Of a stretch of 5,678 bases of DNA, positions 1 through 5,650 are shown piece after piece (position 1 is the first letter of the stretch; each line of letters opens with the position of its first letter). The stretch is taken from positions 1-5,678 of the forward strand of contig CALEMV010000148.1 in the NCBI GenBank assembly GCA_937910655.1, in the 5' to 3' direction. A model generated the notes under the pieces. The model saw only the letters and a list, made by a program, of their open reading frames with translations. It did no database searches and was not told the DNA's origin. The position numbers and the translations under genes are program-made. Origin of the DNA: an uncultured Solobacterium sp. (GTDB lineage: Bacteria > Bacillota_I > Bacilli_A > Erysipelotrichales > Erysipelotrichaceae).

Positions 1-51
1 GTTTACATCGTATTTCTGTAAATAAGTACACATTTTCAACAAATCATAATC

Positions 52-90
52 AAGGATATTGTCATGTTCAAAATATCAGTTAAAATGTAA
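52..90 (+). promoter_or_regulatory. Shine-Dalgarno plus 8-codon leader ORF ahead of the first gene
   Basis: AAGGA (52-56) lies 7 nt before an ATG at 64. That ATG opens an eight-codon frame (MFKISVKM) ending in TAA at 88-90, only 2 nt before the ATG of the membrane-protein gene, which has no Shine-Dalgarno of its own. This could be a translated leader that feeds ribosomes to the downstream start by reinitiation. It needs a transcript starting upstream of 52, and it competes with the promoter proposed at 59-86. The frame is short enough to be chance. Confidence 0.22.
59..86 (+). promoter_or_regulatory. Candidate sigma-A promoter for the small membrane protein
   Basis: TTGTCA (59-64) and TAAAAT (81-86) are separated by 16 bp, each with five matches to the sigma-A consensus. 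Transcription would start near 93, which is the start codon itself, so the mRNA would be leaderless or nearly so. This fits the missing Shine-Dalgarno before ATG 93. In A+T-rich DNA such matches also arise by chance. Confidence 0.3.
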
Positions 91-92
91 CC

Positions 93-443
93 ATGTTAAA
101 AAAGTTAATTCTCCCATTTAGGGATATAAAAGTATGGATTTACGTCGGAGTTGTACTACTTATTTCTGTTATAGTTGGTATTGTAAAACAACCATTTCGT
201 TTCGGTTTCTTAAATAGTCTTGGGATTCTAACAGCCATTCTATTCTTTGTTGGAACATTTAGACAGGCTTGGCTCAAGGGTGATTTCTCTTCTCTTGAAT
301 TTCAAAGAAGTAAGGACTTAGATCCAACGTATGCAGATTATCGCAAACGTATCCTCCTAGAAAGAAGTCAACGTCACAATACTCCGTTATTTGCTAGTAT
401 TATACTCATTCTTCTTTGTATCGTATTACCTTATTTTATGTGA
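93..443 (+). CDS. Small three-helix membrane protein, function unknown (DUF3899-like)
   Basis: This encodes a 116-residue protein that I cannot assign a function. Hydrophobic stretches at about residues 14-31, 41-58 and 98-115 look like three membrane helices. Between the second and third is a polar, charged loop (about 60-95) with Tyr/Arg-rich segments (ADYRKR, ERSQRH), which by the positive-inside tendency is probably cytoplasmic. The pattern of an N-terminal helix pair, a GDF-like turn, then a charged loop with a Y..Y motif and a last helix resembles DUF3899 proteins of Bacillota. That match is from memory of the pattern and is weak. The start at 93 is the only usable one: TAA lies in frame at 81-83 and no ATG, GTG or TTG follows near the N-terminus. 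There is no Shine-Dalgarno before it. It stands alone, with its stop codon inside a terminator stem and convergent tRNA genes downstream. Confidence 0.8.
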   Translation: MLKKLILPFRDIKVWIYVGVVLLISVIVGIVKQPFRFGFLNSLGILTAILFFVGTFRQAWLKGDFSSLEFQRSKDLDPTYADYRKRILLERSQRHNTPLFASIILILLCIVLPYFM

Positions 444-467
444 TGGACACCCATCACTTTTTCTTTT
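440..467 (+). terminator. Rho-independent terminator of the membrane-protein gene
   Basis: A perfect 7-bp stem, GTGATGG (440-446) with CCATCAC (451-457), closes an ACAC loop and is followed by TTTTTCTTTT (458-467). The stem overlaps the stop codon of the gene (441-443), so the gene is tightly packed against its terminator. Confidence 0.85.
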
Positions 468-481
468 ATCATCGCATAAAT

Positions 482-511
482 AAAAAACGCTTACCGAAGT
501 AAGCATTTTTT
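482..511 (-). terminator. Terminator of the tRNA transcript, probably bidirectional
   Basis: Read on the minus strand, GCTTAC (504-499), a TTCG loop and GTAAGC (494-489) form a 6-bp stem with the very stable UUCG tetraloop, then a G and six T's (487-482). It sits 2 nt past the CCA end of tRNA-Leu. On the plus strand the same stem is followed by A and six T's (506-511), so it can also stop leftover transcription from the converging membrane-protein gene. Confidence 0.85.
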
Positions 512-513
512 GA

Positions 514-600
514 TGGTGGAGATGATGGGACTTGAACCCATACGTCCTTTCAGACAACGGATTTTAAGTCCGTTGCGTCTGCCGATTCCGCCACATCTCC
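514..600 (-). tRNA. tRNA-Leu(UAA)
   Basis: This is a complete class II tRNA of 87 nt including an encoded CCA (516-514). The acceptor stem pairs GGAGATG (600-594) with CATCTCC, and A is the discriminator base, as expected for leucine. The anticodon stem ACGGA/TCCGT holds loop CTTAAAA, giving anticodon TAA (566-564), which reads UUA and UUG. A long variable arm with a GTC/GAC stem and a normal T arm (ATGGG, loop TTCAAGT, CCCAT) follow. It is the second gene of a two-tRNA transcript, one base after tRNA-Cys. Confidence 0.97.
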
Positions 601-601
601 A

Positions 602-675
602 TGGAGGTTCCTGCCGGAGTCGGACCGGCGCTCGCAGAGTTGCAGTCTGCTGCCTTACCACTTGGCTAAGGAACC
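602..675 (-). tRNA. tRNA-Cys(GCA)
   Basis: This is a 74-nt cloverleaf with encoded CCA. The acceptor stem is GGTTCCT/AGGAACC with U as discriminator base, the cysteine identity element. The D arm is GCC/GGC with the loop G-G pair. The anticodon stem GCAGA/TCTGC holds loop CTGCAAC, giving anticodon GCA (643-641). The T stem GCCGG/CCGGC is perfect, but its loop reads TCCGACT rather than the usual TTCRANY, so position 55 is C instead of the near-universal U/pseudouridine (genome position 623). All other elements are intact, so I call it functional. It is the first gene of the pair and is transcribed from promoters at 705-767. Confidence 0.96.
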
Positions 676-678
676 AAA

Positions 679-698
679 GCTCTGTAAAATTACAGCGC
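679..698 (-). other. Hairpin in the 5' leader of the tRNA precursor
   Basis: On the minus strand CTGTAA (695-690) pairs with TTACAG (687-682) around two bases (in practice a larger loop). A flanking GC/GC pair (698-697 with 680-679) extends the stem across a G-A mismatch. TTT then leads directly into tRNA-Cys. The predicted start site of the proximal promoter falls at about 698, so the precursor would begin with this hairpin. It could affect RNase P processing or act as a weak stop for readthrough from potD. Confidence 0.4.
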
Positions 699-704
699 TT
701 TATT

Positions 705-733
705 ATTATACTGAAAGCATTCAACGAATGCAA
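705..733 (-). promoter_or_regulatory. Proximal promoter of the tRNA pair
   Basis: There is a perfect TATAAT (710-705) 17 bp from TTGCAT (733-728). The start would be near 698, giving a leader of about 23 nt before tRNA-Cys. A perfect dyad, GCATTC-AAC-GAATGC (717-731), fills most of the spacer and overlaps the -35 element. It could be an operator or simply a weak hairpin past potD. Confidence 0.6.
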
Positions 734-737
734 TAGA

Positions 738-767
738 AGTATACCACTTTTTATTTCGAGTTTACAA
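738..767 (-). promoter_or_regulatory. Distal promoter of the tRNA pair
   Basis: TATACT (743-738) carries an extended -10 TGG directly upstream (746-744) and has TTGTAA (767-762) 18 bp away. The start would be near 731. With the promoter at 705-733 this gives two tandem promoters, common for stable RNA genes. Confidence 0.45.
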
Positions 768-772
768 ATATT

Positions 773-799
773 TTTTTCTATTTTTAATAGCTAGAAAAA
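773..799 (-). other. A+U-rich dyad just past potD, doubtful terminator
   Basis: TTTTTCTA (773-780) and TAGAAAAA (792-799) form an 8-bp, nearly all A-U stem, with an alternative inner pairing CTATT/AATAG (778-782 with 786-790). No T tract follows on the minus strand, so this is not a standard rho-independent terminator even though it lies only 3 nt past the potD stop. I see no better terminator between potD and the tRNA genes. Confidence 0.2.
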
Positions 800-801
800 G
801 T

Positions 802-1911
802 TTATTGTACTTTGACTTTATTCCAAAGATCAGAGAGCTTTGCTTTTAACTCTTCATCAAAATGGAATGTTTCATCCAAATGATATCCTGAACGTGGAAC
901 AAATGCTGGATTTTCAAAGAATTCTCCATCCGGTCCAGCAAGTTCTTCCTCAACACTCTTATCAACCGGTGTATATCCAACCCACTCAGCATTCTGTGTC
1001 TGAACACTTTCACTGATAATGTAGTCGATAAACTTATTTGCAAGTCCAGGACAGTTGCTGTTTTTAGGAATAACCATTGCATCAATCCATACGTTTGTTC
1101 CCTGCTTTGGTGCTACCCAACTCATATCCATATTTTCGGTAAGAACGTTTGTCGCATCACCAGAATACATGACAGCAATATCCTTTTCTGCATTTGTCAT
1201 GCCATCAATAACTTCATCCGTAACATACGCTGGATCCATTGTGGCATTCATCTCAGATAACCATTCATATGCCTCTTGGATTTCCTTTGGATTATTTGTA
1301 TTCATTGAATAACCAAGAGCCTTAAACGCAACCATAAAGCCGTCGCGCTGGGAATCATAGAAGAAGATTCTTCCCTTGTACTTTGGATTCTTGAGAATAT
1401 TCCAACCCTGCTCTTCAATATCCTTTTCATCGACTGTTGTCTTGTTATATACAAGACCAACGTTACCCCAGAAATATGGAACTGAATATTCTAACGTTGG
1501 ATCAAATTCCTTTTGAGACTCTACAACAGATGGATTGAGTAAACCTAAATTTTCATAAGACTTCTTATCTAATGGTTGTAACATCTTCTCAGCTAGTAAC
1601 TGTTCAATCATGTAGTCACTAGGTACAAGCACATCGTAGGATGAGCCACCTAACAACTTTGTATACATCATCTCATTGGACTCAAATAGATCGTAGTTTA
1701 CTTTTGCGTTATACATTGTTTCAAAGTTGGATATTACTCCTTCGCCGATATATTCGCCGGCGTTGAATACATTGATAACGTTACAGCCAAACATCTCTTT
1801 TGCATCGCCTACTCGCTCAACCGCACCTTCATCATCTCCACTACATCCAACAAGTGGAGCTACTAGTGCAGCGCATAAAGCTAATTTAGTTAGATTCTGT
1901 AATTTGCGCAT
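802..1911 (-). CDS. potD: Spermidine/putrescine-binding lipoprotein PotD
   Basis: This 369-residue extracellular substrate-binding protein of the polyamine ABC importer is close to usual family length plus its leader. The signal peptide has a charged start (MRKLQN), a hydrophobic core and lipobox LVGC, so Cys23 should be lipidated and anchor it to the membrane. Mature-protein signatures are FNAGEYIGEG (49-58), ESNEMMYTKL (77-86), YDVLVPSDYMI (92-102), YSVPYFWGNVG (142-152) and WIDAMVIP (275-282). By alignment from memory to E. coli PotD, the ligand residues Trp255/Asp257 and Tyr293 correspond to Trp275/Asp277 and Tyr313. Glu171 becomes Asp190, Trp229 becomes Tyr249 and Trp34 becomes Ala51. 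It is the last gene of the operon, and its ATG lies inside potC (26-nt overlap), with AAAGG upstream as ribosome binding site. The ligand is probably a polyamine; which one cannot be told. Confidence 0.95.
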   Translation of the reverse strand: MRKLQNLTKLALCAALVAPLVGCSGDDEGAVERVGDAKEMFGCNVINVFNAGEYIGEGVISNFETMYNAKVNYDLFESNEMMYTKLLGGSSYDVLVPSDYMIEQLLAEKMLQPLDKKSYENLGLLNPSVVESQKEFDPTLEYSVPYFWGNVGLVYNKTTVDEKDIEEQGWNILKNPKYKGRIFFYDSQRDGFMVAFKALGYSMNTNNPKEIQEAYEWLSEMNATMDPAYVTDEVIDGMTNAEKDIAVMYSGDATNVLTENMDMSWVAPKQGTNVWIDAMVIPKNSNCPGLANKFIDYIISESVQTQNAEWVGYTPVDKSVEEELAGPDGEFFENPAFVPRSGYHLDETFHFDEELKAKLSDLWNKVKVQ

Positions 1912-2701
1912 TTAACTTCGCCTTTCTTCTTTCATTGATCATAGGTACAACATTAACAACAATGAGTACAACTGTAATGACATAAACGATAATCGCACTT
2001 AACGCATTAATTGTTGGATTAACACGTTTTACGTTTGCATAAACATAGATAGAGATATTCGAAACACCAGGTCCTGTTGTAAACATAGAAATGACGAAGT
2101 CATCAAAGGACATGGAGAATGCTACAAGCGCACCCGCAATAATACCACCCTTGATCTGTGGGATGATAACCTTCCACATCGCTTGCCATGGTGTACAACC
2201 TAAATCTAACGCAGCCTCTGCCATATTCTTATCAATACGACGTAGTCGTGGTAATACTGACAAGATTACATATGGAGTACAGAAGGCGATGTGTGCCAAC
2301 AACATTGTTGTAAAACCTGTTTGAACTCTCAATGATGTAAAGAACAACATTAAGCCAATCGCAGTAACGATTTCTGGGTTTAGCATTGGTAAGTTATTTA
2401 CCTGTTGGAATAACTCACGTGTAATACGCTTAGACTTGGAAAGACCAATTGCTGTGATTGTTCCAATGAGTGTAGAAATTAATGTCGCTAGTACTGCACA
2501 TAAAACCGTGTAATAGATTGCTTCTAAGATTGAACGGTTATTAAACATATTCTCATACCAACGTAATGAGAAACCAGTAAAGCGAGTCAGTGATTTAGAA
2601 CGGTTGAAACTAAAGAACACTACATAGAAAATTGGCAAATAGAAGAATGCCAAGATGAGGGCAAGATATAACTTCCCGAAAATAGAATTTTTCTTTTCCA
2701 T
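1886..2701 (-). CDS. potC: Spermidine/putrescine ABC transporter permease PotC
   Basis: This 271-residue integral membrane subunit pairs with PotB to form the polyamine channel. It has about six hydrophobic helices, the first at residues 10-31 and the last at about 233-254, and a basic C-terminal tail. The cytoplasmic EAA loop that docks on the ATPase is clear: AEAALDLGCTPWQAMWKVIIPQIKGG (161-186 by position) with Glu162, Asp166 and Gly168. Other PotC hallmarks are NLPMLNPEIVTAIGL (103-117) and FSMSFDDFVISMF (195-207). The start ATG overlaps the potB stop in a TAATG, with AGAGGAGG 7 nt upstream, so it is well translated and coupled. Its 3' end overlaps potD by 26 nt. Length and motifs are ordinary for the family. 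Confidence 0.95.
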   Translation of the reverse strand: MEKKNSIFGKLYLALILAFFYLPIFYVVFFSFNRSKSLTRFTGFSLRWYENMFNNRSILEAIYYTVLCAVLATLISTLIGTITAIGLSKSKRITRELFQQVNNLPMLNPEIVTAIGLMLFFTSLRVQTGFTTMLLAHIAFCTPYVILSVLPRLRRIDKNMAEAALDLGCTPWQAMWKVIIPQIKGGIIAGALVAFSMSFDDFVISMFTTGPGVSNISIYVYANVKRVNPTINALSAIIVYVITVVLIVVNVVPMINERRKAKLNAQITESN

Positions 2702-3486
2702 TAGTCTGCCTCCTCTGCTGGCTCTTTATCTAGTTTCTTTGTAACATACATCGAAATTAAGATAATGATTGCCATAATTAAACTGATTGCAGAACCAAAG
2801 TTCCAGTCACCAGTCTTGATAAAGTAATCTTCAATCAAATTACCAATCAATACATACTGGCCACCACCAAGTAGCTTAGGAATAAAGAAGCTAGATACTG
2901 CTGGCAAGAATACCAAAGTAATACCACTTACAACACCACTTAAAGAAAGTGGTAATGTGACACGTAAGAATGTCTGCTTATTATCCGCACCTAAGTCGCT
3001 AGCCGCAATCAATAAATTCGTATCAATCTTAGAAAGAGCTGTATAAATTTGTAGAATCATAAACGGCAAGAAGTTATATACCATACCGATATATACTCTA
3101 ACTTCACTGCTAAAGCCAAACCAGCCTAAAATACCCTTCCATGCATACGTACGTACAAGCATGTTGATCCACATAGGTAGTGTAATAAGTAATACCATAA
3201 TTGCTTGTGAACCGCTCTTTAGCTTCGCCATGATATATGCAGTTGGATAACCAACAAGAATACAAATTGCAGTCGTAACGAAAGCCATCTTTAAACTACG
3301 CCATAATACACTTGGGAAAATCGTATCATTGAAGAAACGTGTAAAATTTTCAAATGTAAATTGAAGTGTTAAAACGGAATTACCCTTTACTGTCATTGCA
3401 TACATGACAATCATGAACATCGGAATGACAATCATAATCATCATCCACACAAAATACGGATAGATTAATTTATTAAATGACTTCAT
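2701..3486 (-). CDS. potB: Spermidine/putrescine ABC transporter permease PotB
   Basis: This 261-residue integral membrane subunit is the partner of PotC. Hydrophobic helices lie at about 8-31, 66-88, 95-117, 131-152, 185-207 and 231-249. Family signatures are LPMWINMLVRTYAW (103-116), GMVYNFLPFMI (134-144), the EAA loop around AASDLGADNKQTF (161-173) ending in LPLSLSG, and KLLGGGQYVLIGNLIED (204-220). It is slightly short: the segment between TYAW and GMVYNF, an outer loop that usually runs some 15-20 residues longer, is compressed here to 17 residues. The EAA motif reads IAA instead of EAA. The start is 6 nt past potA with only a weak purine tract, suggesting translation coupled to potA; it overlaps potC by 1 nt. 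Confidence 0.94.
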   Translation of the reverse strand: MKSFNKLIYPYFVWMMIMIVIPMFMIVMYAMTVKGNSVLTLQFTFENFTRFFNDTIFPSVLWRSLKMAFVTTAICILVGYPTAYIMAKLKSGSQAIMVLLITLPMWINMLVRTYAWKGILGWFGFSSEVRVYIGMVYNFLPFMILQIYTALSKIDTNLLIAASDLGADNKQTFLRVTLPLSLSGVVSGITLVFLPAVSSFFIPKLLGGGQYVLIGNLIEDYFIKTGDWNFGSAISLIMAIIILISMYVTKKLDKEPAEEAD

Positions 3487-3492
3487 TGCACA

Positions 3493-5061
3493 TTAACCCA
3501 TCTTTCTCATAACGTGGATATCCTCAGGATTCCACTCTAATCCAATTCTTTCACCTGCTTCAATCTTATCTGTAGTTTCAATCTTTAACTCACGGCCCTG
3601 TGTAGAGAATGTAATCTGGTAATCACCTTCTGTGATGTTTTCATCATCAAAGTCATACTTCACATCCCAGATTTCAACACGAGAATCATCCTCAATATTC
3701 CAAGCATACGCATCCGCCCAACGAATCAAGTCTGTATCTAGCGCTACAGATTCCTTGATTTCATCAACCGTACGATAGAAATCAAATGCCTGAATACCTT
3801 CCTCATTGTCCACATCTTCAACTGCTGTTGGCTTAACTACATTGATCTTAACTGTAATCTTTGTACCTGCACCAGTAGCGAATGTACATGAATATGTTCC
3901 AATTTCCTTCTTCACATCATATTCAACATGTGTTAAGGAAACATCCTCACCCTCATCTGTCCATGCTTGCGCGTTTGCACGAGCAATAACTTCAGAGTCT
4001 GTTAACTGATCTACGTCTTCAAGGTCCATTGTAAAGGAAGAGGCACTAATATGTTCCTTCGCTTCAGCATTAACAACGTCATGTTCTCCAGTTACATGCA
4101 TTGTAACTGTCTTAGATGTACCAGAAGATGTTTCTACGATAACTTCATAATGAACACCCTTGAATAATACTGACTTCACTTCACCATTTAATAAGCCACG
4201 GTTTCTAGAAACGATATCGATATCCTCAGGACGAATTACAATATCAACTGGTTCATTCTCACTAAAGCCATAGTCTACACACTCGTAATCTACATCATCG
4301 AAGTTTACAAGGTTATCCTTCTTCATCACACCATCGATGATATTAGAGTCACCAATGAAACTTGCACAGTATTGGTTAATTGGTTCGTTATAAACTTCTG
4401 TAGGAGAACCAACTTGCTCAATATCACCATCCCTTAAGATAACAATCTTATCAGACATTGTTAGAGCTTCTTCTTGGTCGTGTGTAACGAAGATAAATGT
4501 GATACCTACCTCACGCTGAATCTCCTTTAATTCAAGTTGCATTTCCTTACGAAGATTCTTATCTAACGCACTTAAAGATTCATCTAATAATAGAACCTTT
4601 GGTTCATTGACAAGCGCACGCGCAATCGCTACACGCTGTTGTTGTCCACCTGACATCATTGTGACATCACGATGTTCAAATCCCTCTAAACCAACAAGAG
4701 AAATCATACGACGTACTTTCTGGTCGATGATGTCCTTTGGCTGCTTCTTAATCTTTAAACCAAACGCAATATTGTCATATACATCTAAGTGTGGGAACAA
4801 TGCATAATGTTGGAATACTGTGTTTACATCACGCTTGTATGCAGGAATGCGAGCGATATCCTCGCCATCCATAATGACATGACCTTCTGTTGGTTCAATA
4901 AAACCAGCAATAATACGTAAGAGCGTTGTCTTACCACAACCAGATGGTCCAAGTAACGTCACAAACTCATTTTCATAAATATCTAATGAGATTCCCTTTA
5001 GTACGACTTGGTTGTCAAAAGTTTTTACAACATTTTTTACTTCAATCAATTTCTTTGCCAT
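3493..5061 (-). CDS. potA: Spermidine/putrescine ABC transporter ATPase PotA, enlarged form
   Basis: This cytoplasmic ATPase powers polyamine uptake. The nucleotide-binding domain (1-235) is complete: Walker [10 protein letters not shown] (38-46), Q-loop Gln84, signature MSGGQQQR (136-143, Met for the usual Leu), Walker B VLLLDE (156-161), D-loop SALD (164-167) and switch His194. A TOBE region begins at about 240 with PotA-typical [22 protein letters not shown] and [14 protein letters not shown] usual PotA ends some 40 residues later at about 350 in total. Here about 175 residues intervene before the normal ending [20 protein letters not shown] (502-521). The insert holds two related repeats, 338-409 and 423-497, described separately. 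No frameshift is visible and both ends are typical PotA, so this is one real protein. AGGGAG 7 nt before the ATG fixes the start, directly after the regulator stop codon. Confidence 0.95.
   Translation of the reverse strand: MAKKLIEVKNVVKTFDNQVVLKGISLDIYENEFVTLLGPSGCGKTTLLRIIAGFIEPTEGHVIMDGEDIARIPAYKRDVNTVFQHYALFPHLDVYDNIAFGLKIKKQPKDIIDQKVRRMISLVGLEGFEHRDVTMMSGGQQQRVAIARALVNEPKVLLLDESLSALDKNLRKEMQLELKEIQREVGITFIFVTHDQEEALTMSDKIVILRDGDIEQVGSPTEVYNEPINQYCASFIGDSNIIDGVMKKDNLVNFDDVDYECVDYGFSENEPVDIVIRPEDIDIVSRNRGLLNGEVKSVLFKGVHYEVIVETSSGTSKTVTMHVTGEHDVVNAEAKEHISASSFTMDLEDVDQLTDSEVIARANAQAWTDEGEDVSLTHVEYDVKKEIGTYSCTFATGAGTKITVKINVVKPTAVEDVDNEEGIQAFDFYRTVDEIKESVALDTDLIRWADAYAWNIEDDSRVEIWDVKYDFDDENITEGDYQITFSTQGRELKIETTDKIEAGERIGLEWNPEDIHVMRKMG
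3571..3795 (-). repeat. Second Ig-like repeat in the PotA insert (residues 423-497)
   Basis: This segment of about 75 residues aligns with the one before it. Shared features are an I-x-A start, a helix-like stretch with D-L-I then A-x-AW (AYAW 451-454), an acidic turn, a V-x-YD strand (VKYD 467-470), GDYQITFST (479-487) and a closing strand at 491-496. The final strand merges into the resuming TOBE domain. The pattern is that of Ig-like beta-sandwich modules of bacterial surface proteins. No Pfam family was confirmed. Confidence 0.6.
3835..4050 (-). repeat. First Ig-like repeat in the PotA insert (residues 338-409)
   Basis: This segment of about 72 residues has AQAW (364-367), an acidic turn, VEYD (379-382), [12 protein letters not shown] (388-399) and a final strand KITVKINVV (401-409). 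The GTY-x-x-TF plus T-x-TV-x-V ending is typical of tandem Ig-like domains in clostridial and lactobacillar surface proteins, here placed in a cytoplasmic ATPase. A 13-residue acidic linker (410-422) joins it to the second repeat. Confidence 0.6.
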
Positions 5062-5074
5062 GTCTATTCTCCCT

Positions 5075-5617
5075 CTAAAATTCCGGTGGCGTGCTAATCC
5101 AAAGCACTTCTGCTGATTGTTTACTACGATTTTCTAAATAGTGCGCTACGTCCCCACGGATATAGAAAGTATCCCCTCGTCTTACGACAGCGCCTTTTTT
5201 GTATCCCTCTCTTACGAGATAAATACGTCCACTTAATACATATCCAAATTCTTCCCCTTGGTGTGGTTCAATTTGTTTTGAACAAGTACCAGGTTGAAGT
5301 TGTAGGATGATGGGTTCCATATCATTCTTCTGTGCATTAGGGACAATCCAATGTGTTGTTACACCATCCTGTTCATCAACGAACACATCCTCTGGTGTAA
5401 AGACAATCTTCTCTTCATGTTCTTCCGCAAAAAAGCGTGACATATCAACCCCTAGAGCCTCCGCAATATCTGCTAGTGTCTGAATCGATGGAGATGTTAA
5501 ATTACGCTCCAACTGCGACAAGAAGCCCTTCGTCAGTTCTGTTCGTGAGGCCAATTCTTCAAGTGTCAGGTCATTCTTGATTCGTAGCTGCTTGATGCGA
5601 TGTCCGATATCTATCAT
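5075..5617 (-). CDS. XRE-family regulator with C-terminal cupin domain, probable polyamine-responsive repressor
   Basis: This 180-residue transcription factor has an N-terminal lambda-repressor-type helix-turn-helix (about 6-60), with recognition region [17 protein letters not shown] (28-44) followed by the usual helix ending in [10 protein letters not shown] small beta-barrel cupin follows (about 103-176): [17 protein letters not shown] (118-134) and [17 protein letters not shown] (147-163). His119, Glu122, Glu123, His159 and Asn163 fit the cupin motifs, with one metal ligand less than the classic HxH. This architecture is that of PuuR-like regulators, and genes of this type often head potABCD in Bacillota. 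I infer that it senses polyamine or a related small molecule in the cupin and represses its own operon through the inverted repeat at 5630-5650. The start has AGGAGG very close (3 nt), but there is no better start in frame. The stop lies 13 nt before potA. Confidence 0.93.
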   Translation of the reverse strand: MIDIGHRIKQLRIKNDLTLEELASRTELTKGFLSQLERNLTSPSIQTLADIAEALGVDMSRFFAEEHEEKIVFTPEDVFVDEQDGVTTHWIVPNAQKNDMEPIILQLQPGTCSKQIEPHQGEEFGYVLSGRIYLVREGYKKGAVVRRGDTFYIRGDVAHYLENRSKQSAEVLWISTPPEF

Positions 5618-5619
5618 AA

Positions 5620-5627
5620 TCCTCCTC
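5620..5627 (-). promoter_or_regulatory. Ribosome binding site of the regulator gene
   Basis: GAGGAGGA is a near-perfect anti-Shine-Dalgarno match. The AGGAGG core ends only 3 nt before the ATG, closer than usual, though pairing through the first GAGG gives a normal 6-nt gap. It lies just 2 nt from the inverted repeat, so a bound repressor or an RNA hairpin at that dyad would sit next to it. Confidence 0.7.
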
Positions 5628-5629
5628 GT

Positions 5630-5650
5630 TAGTTTAGTTTTACTAAACTA
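5630..5650 (-). promoter_or_regulatory. Perfect inverted repeat, probable operator of the pot operon
   Basis: Half-sites TAGTTTAGT (5630-5638) and ACTAAACTA (5642-5650) are perfect reverse complements around a TTT centre, making a 21-bp dyad. It lies 2 nt upstream of the regulator's Shine-Dalgarno sequence and overlaps any plausible -10 region. Size and symmetry suit a dimeric XRE-type repressor, so autoregulation by the adjacent gene is the simplest reading. No second copy was seen in the window. Confidence 0.65.

Noticed and set aside
1..75. Minus-strand open frame of 25 codons running off the window start (reads ...NILDYDLLKMCTYLQKYDVN).
   Set aside because: The composition is protein-like and it could be the start of a divergent gene. 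However, it begins right after a TGA at 78-76, the only ATG (33-31) or TTG starts have no Shine-Dalgarno, and too little is in view to support a call.
444..513. Search for an attachment site or integrase remnant next to the tRNA-Leu 3' end.
   Set aside because: No direct repeat of the tRNA end and no integrase were found; the region is filled by two terminators.
491..733. 80-residue minus-strand open frame.
   Set aside because: It runs through both tRNA genes and their terminator on the same strand; it is an accidental reading of RNA genes.
510..794. 94-residue plus-strand open frame.
   Set aside because: It is antisense to the two tRNAs and the tRNA promoters. Stretches such as MMGLEPIRPFRQRI are the familiar false translation of tRNA genes.
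846..1312. Open frames of 79 and 85 residues on both strands inside potD.
   Set aside because: These are shadows of the potD reading frame, with no ribosome binding site and no recognisable product.
3806..4009. 67-residue plus-strand open frame opposite the PotA insert, considered as a possible antisense gene or insertion remnant.
   Set aside because: It is Ser/Thr/Val-rich low-complexity translation antisense to potA with no start signals. No mobile-element ends or target duplications flank the insert.
3493..5061. PotA as a gene fusion or assembly join of two genes.
   Set aside because: The protein begins and ends as PotA, with the extra part nested inside one domain and no stop, frameshift or change in codon character at the borders. 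Insertion fits better than fusion.
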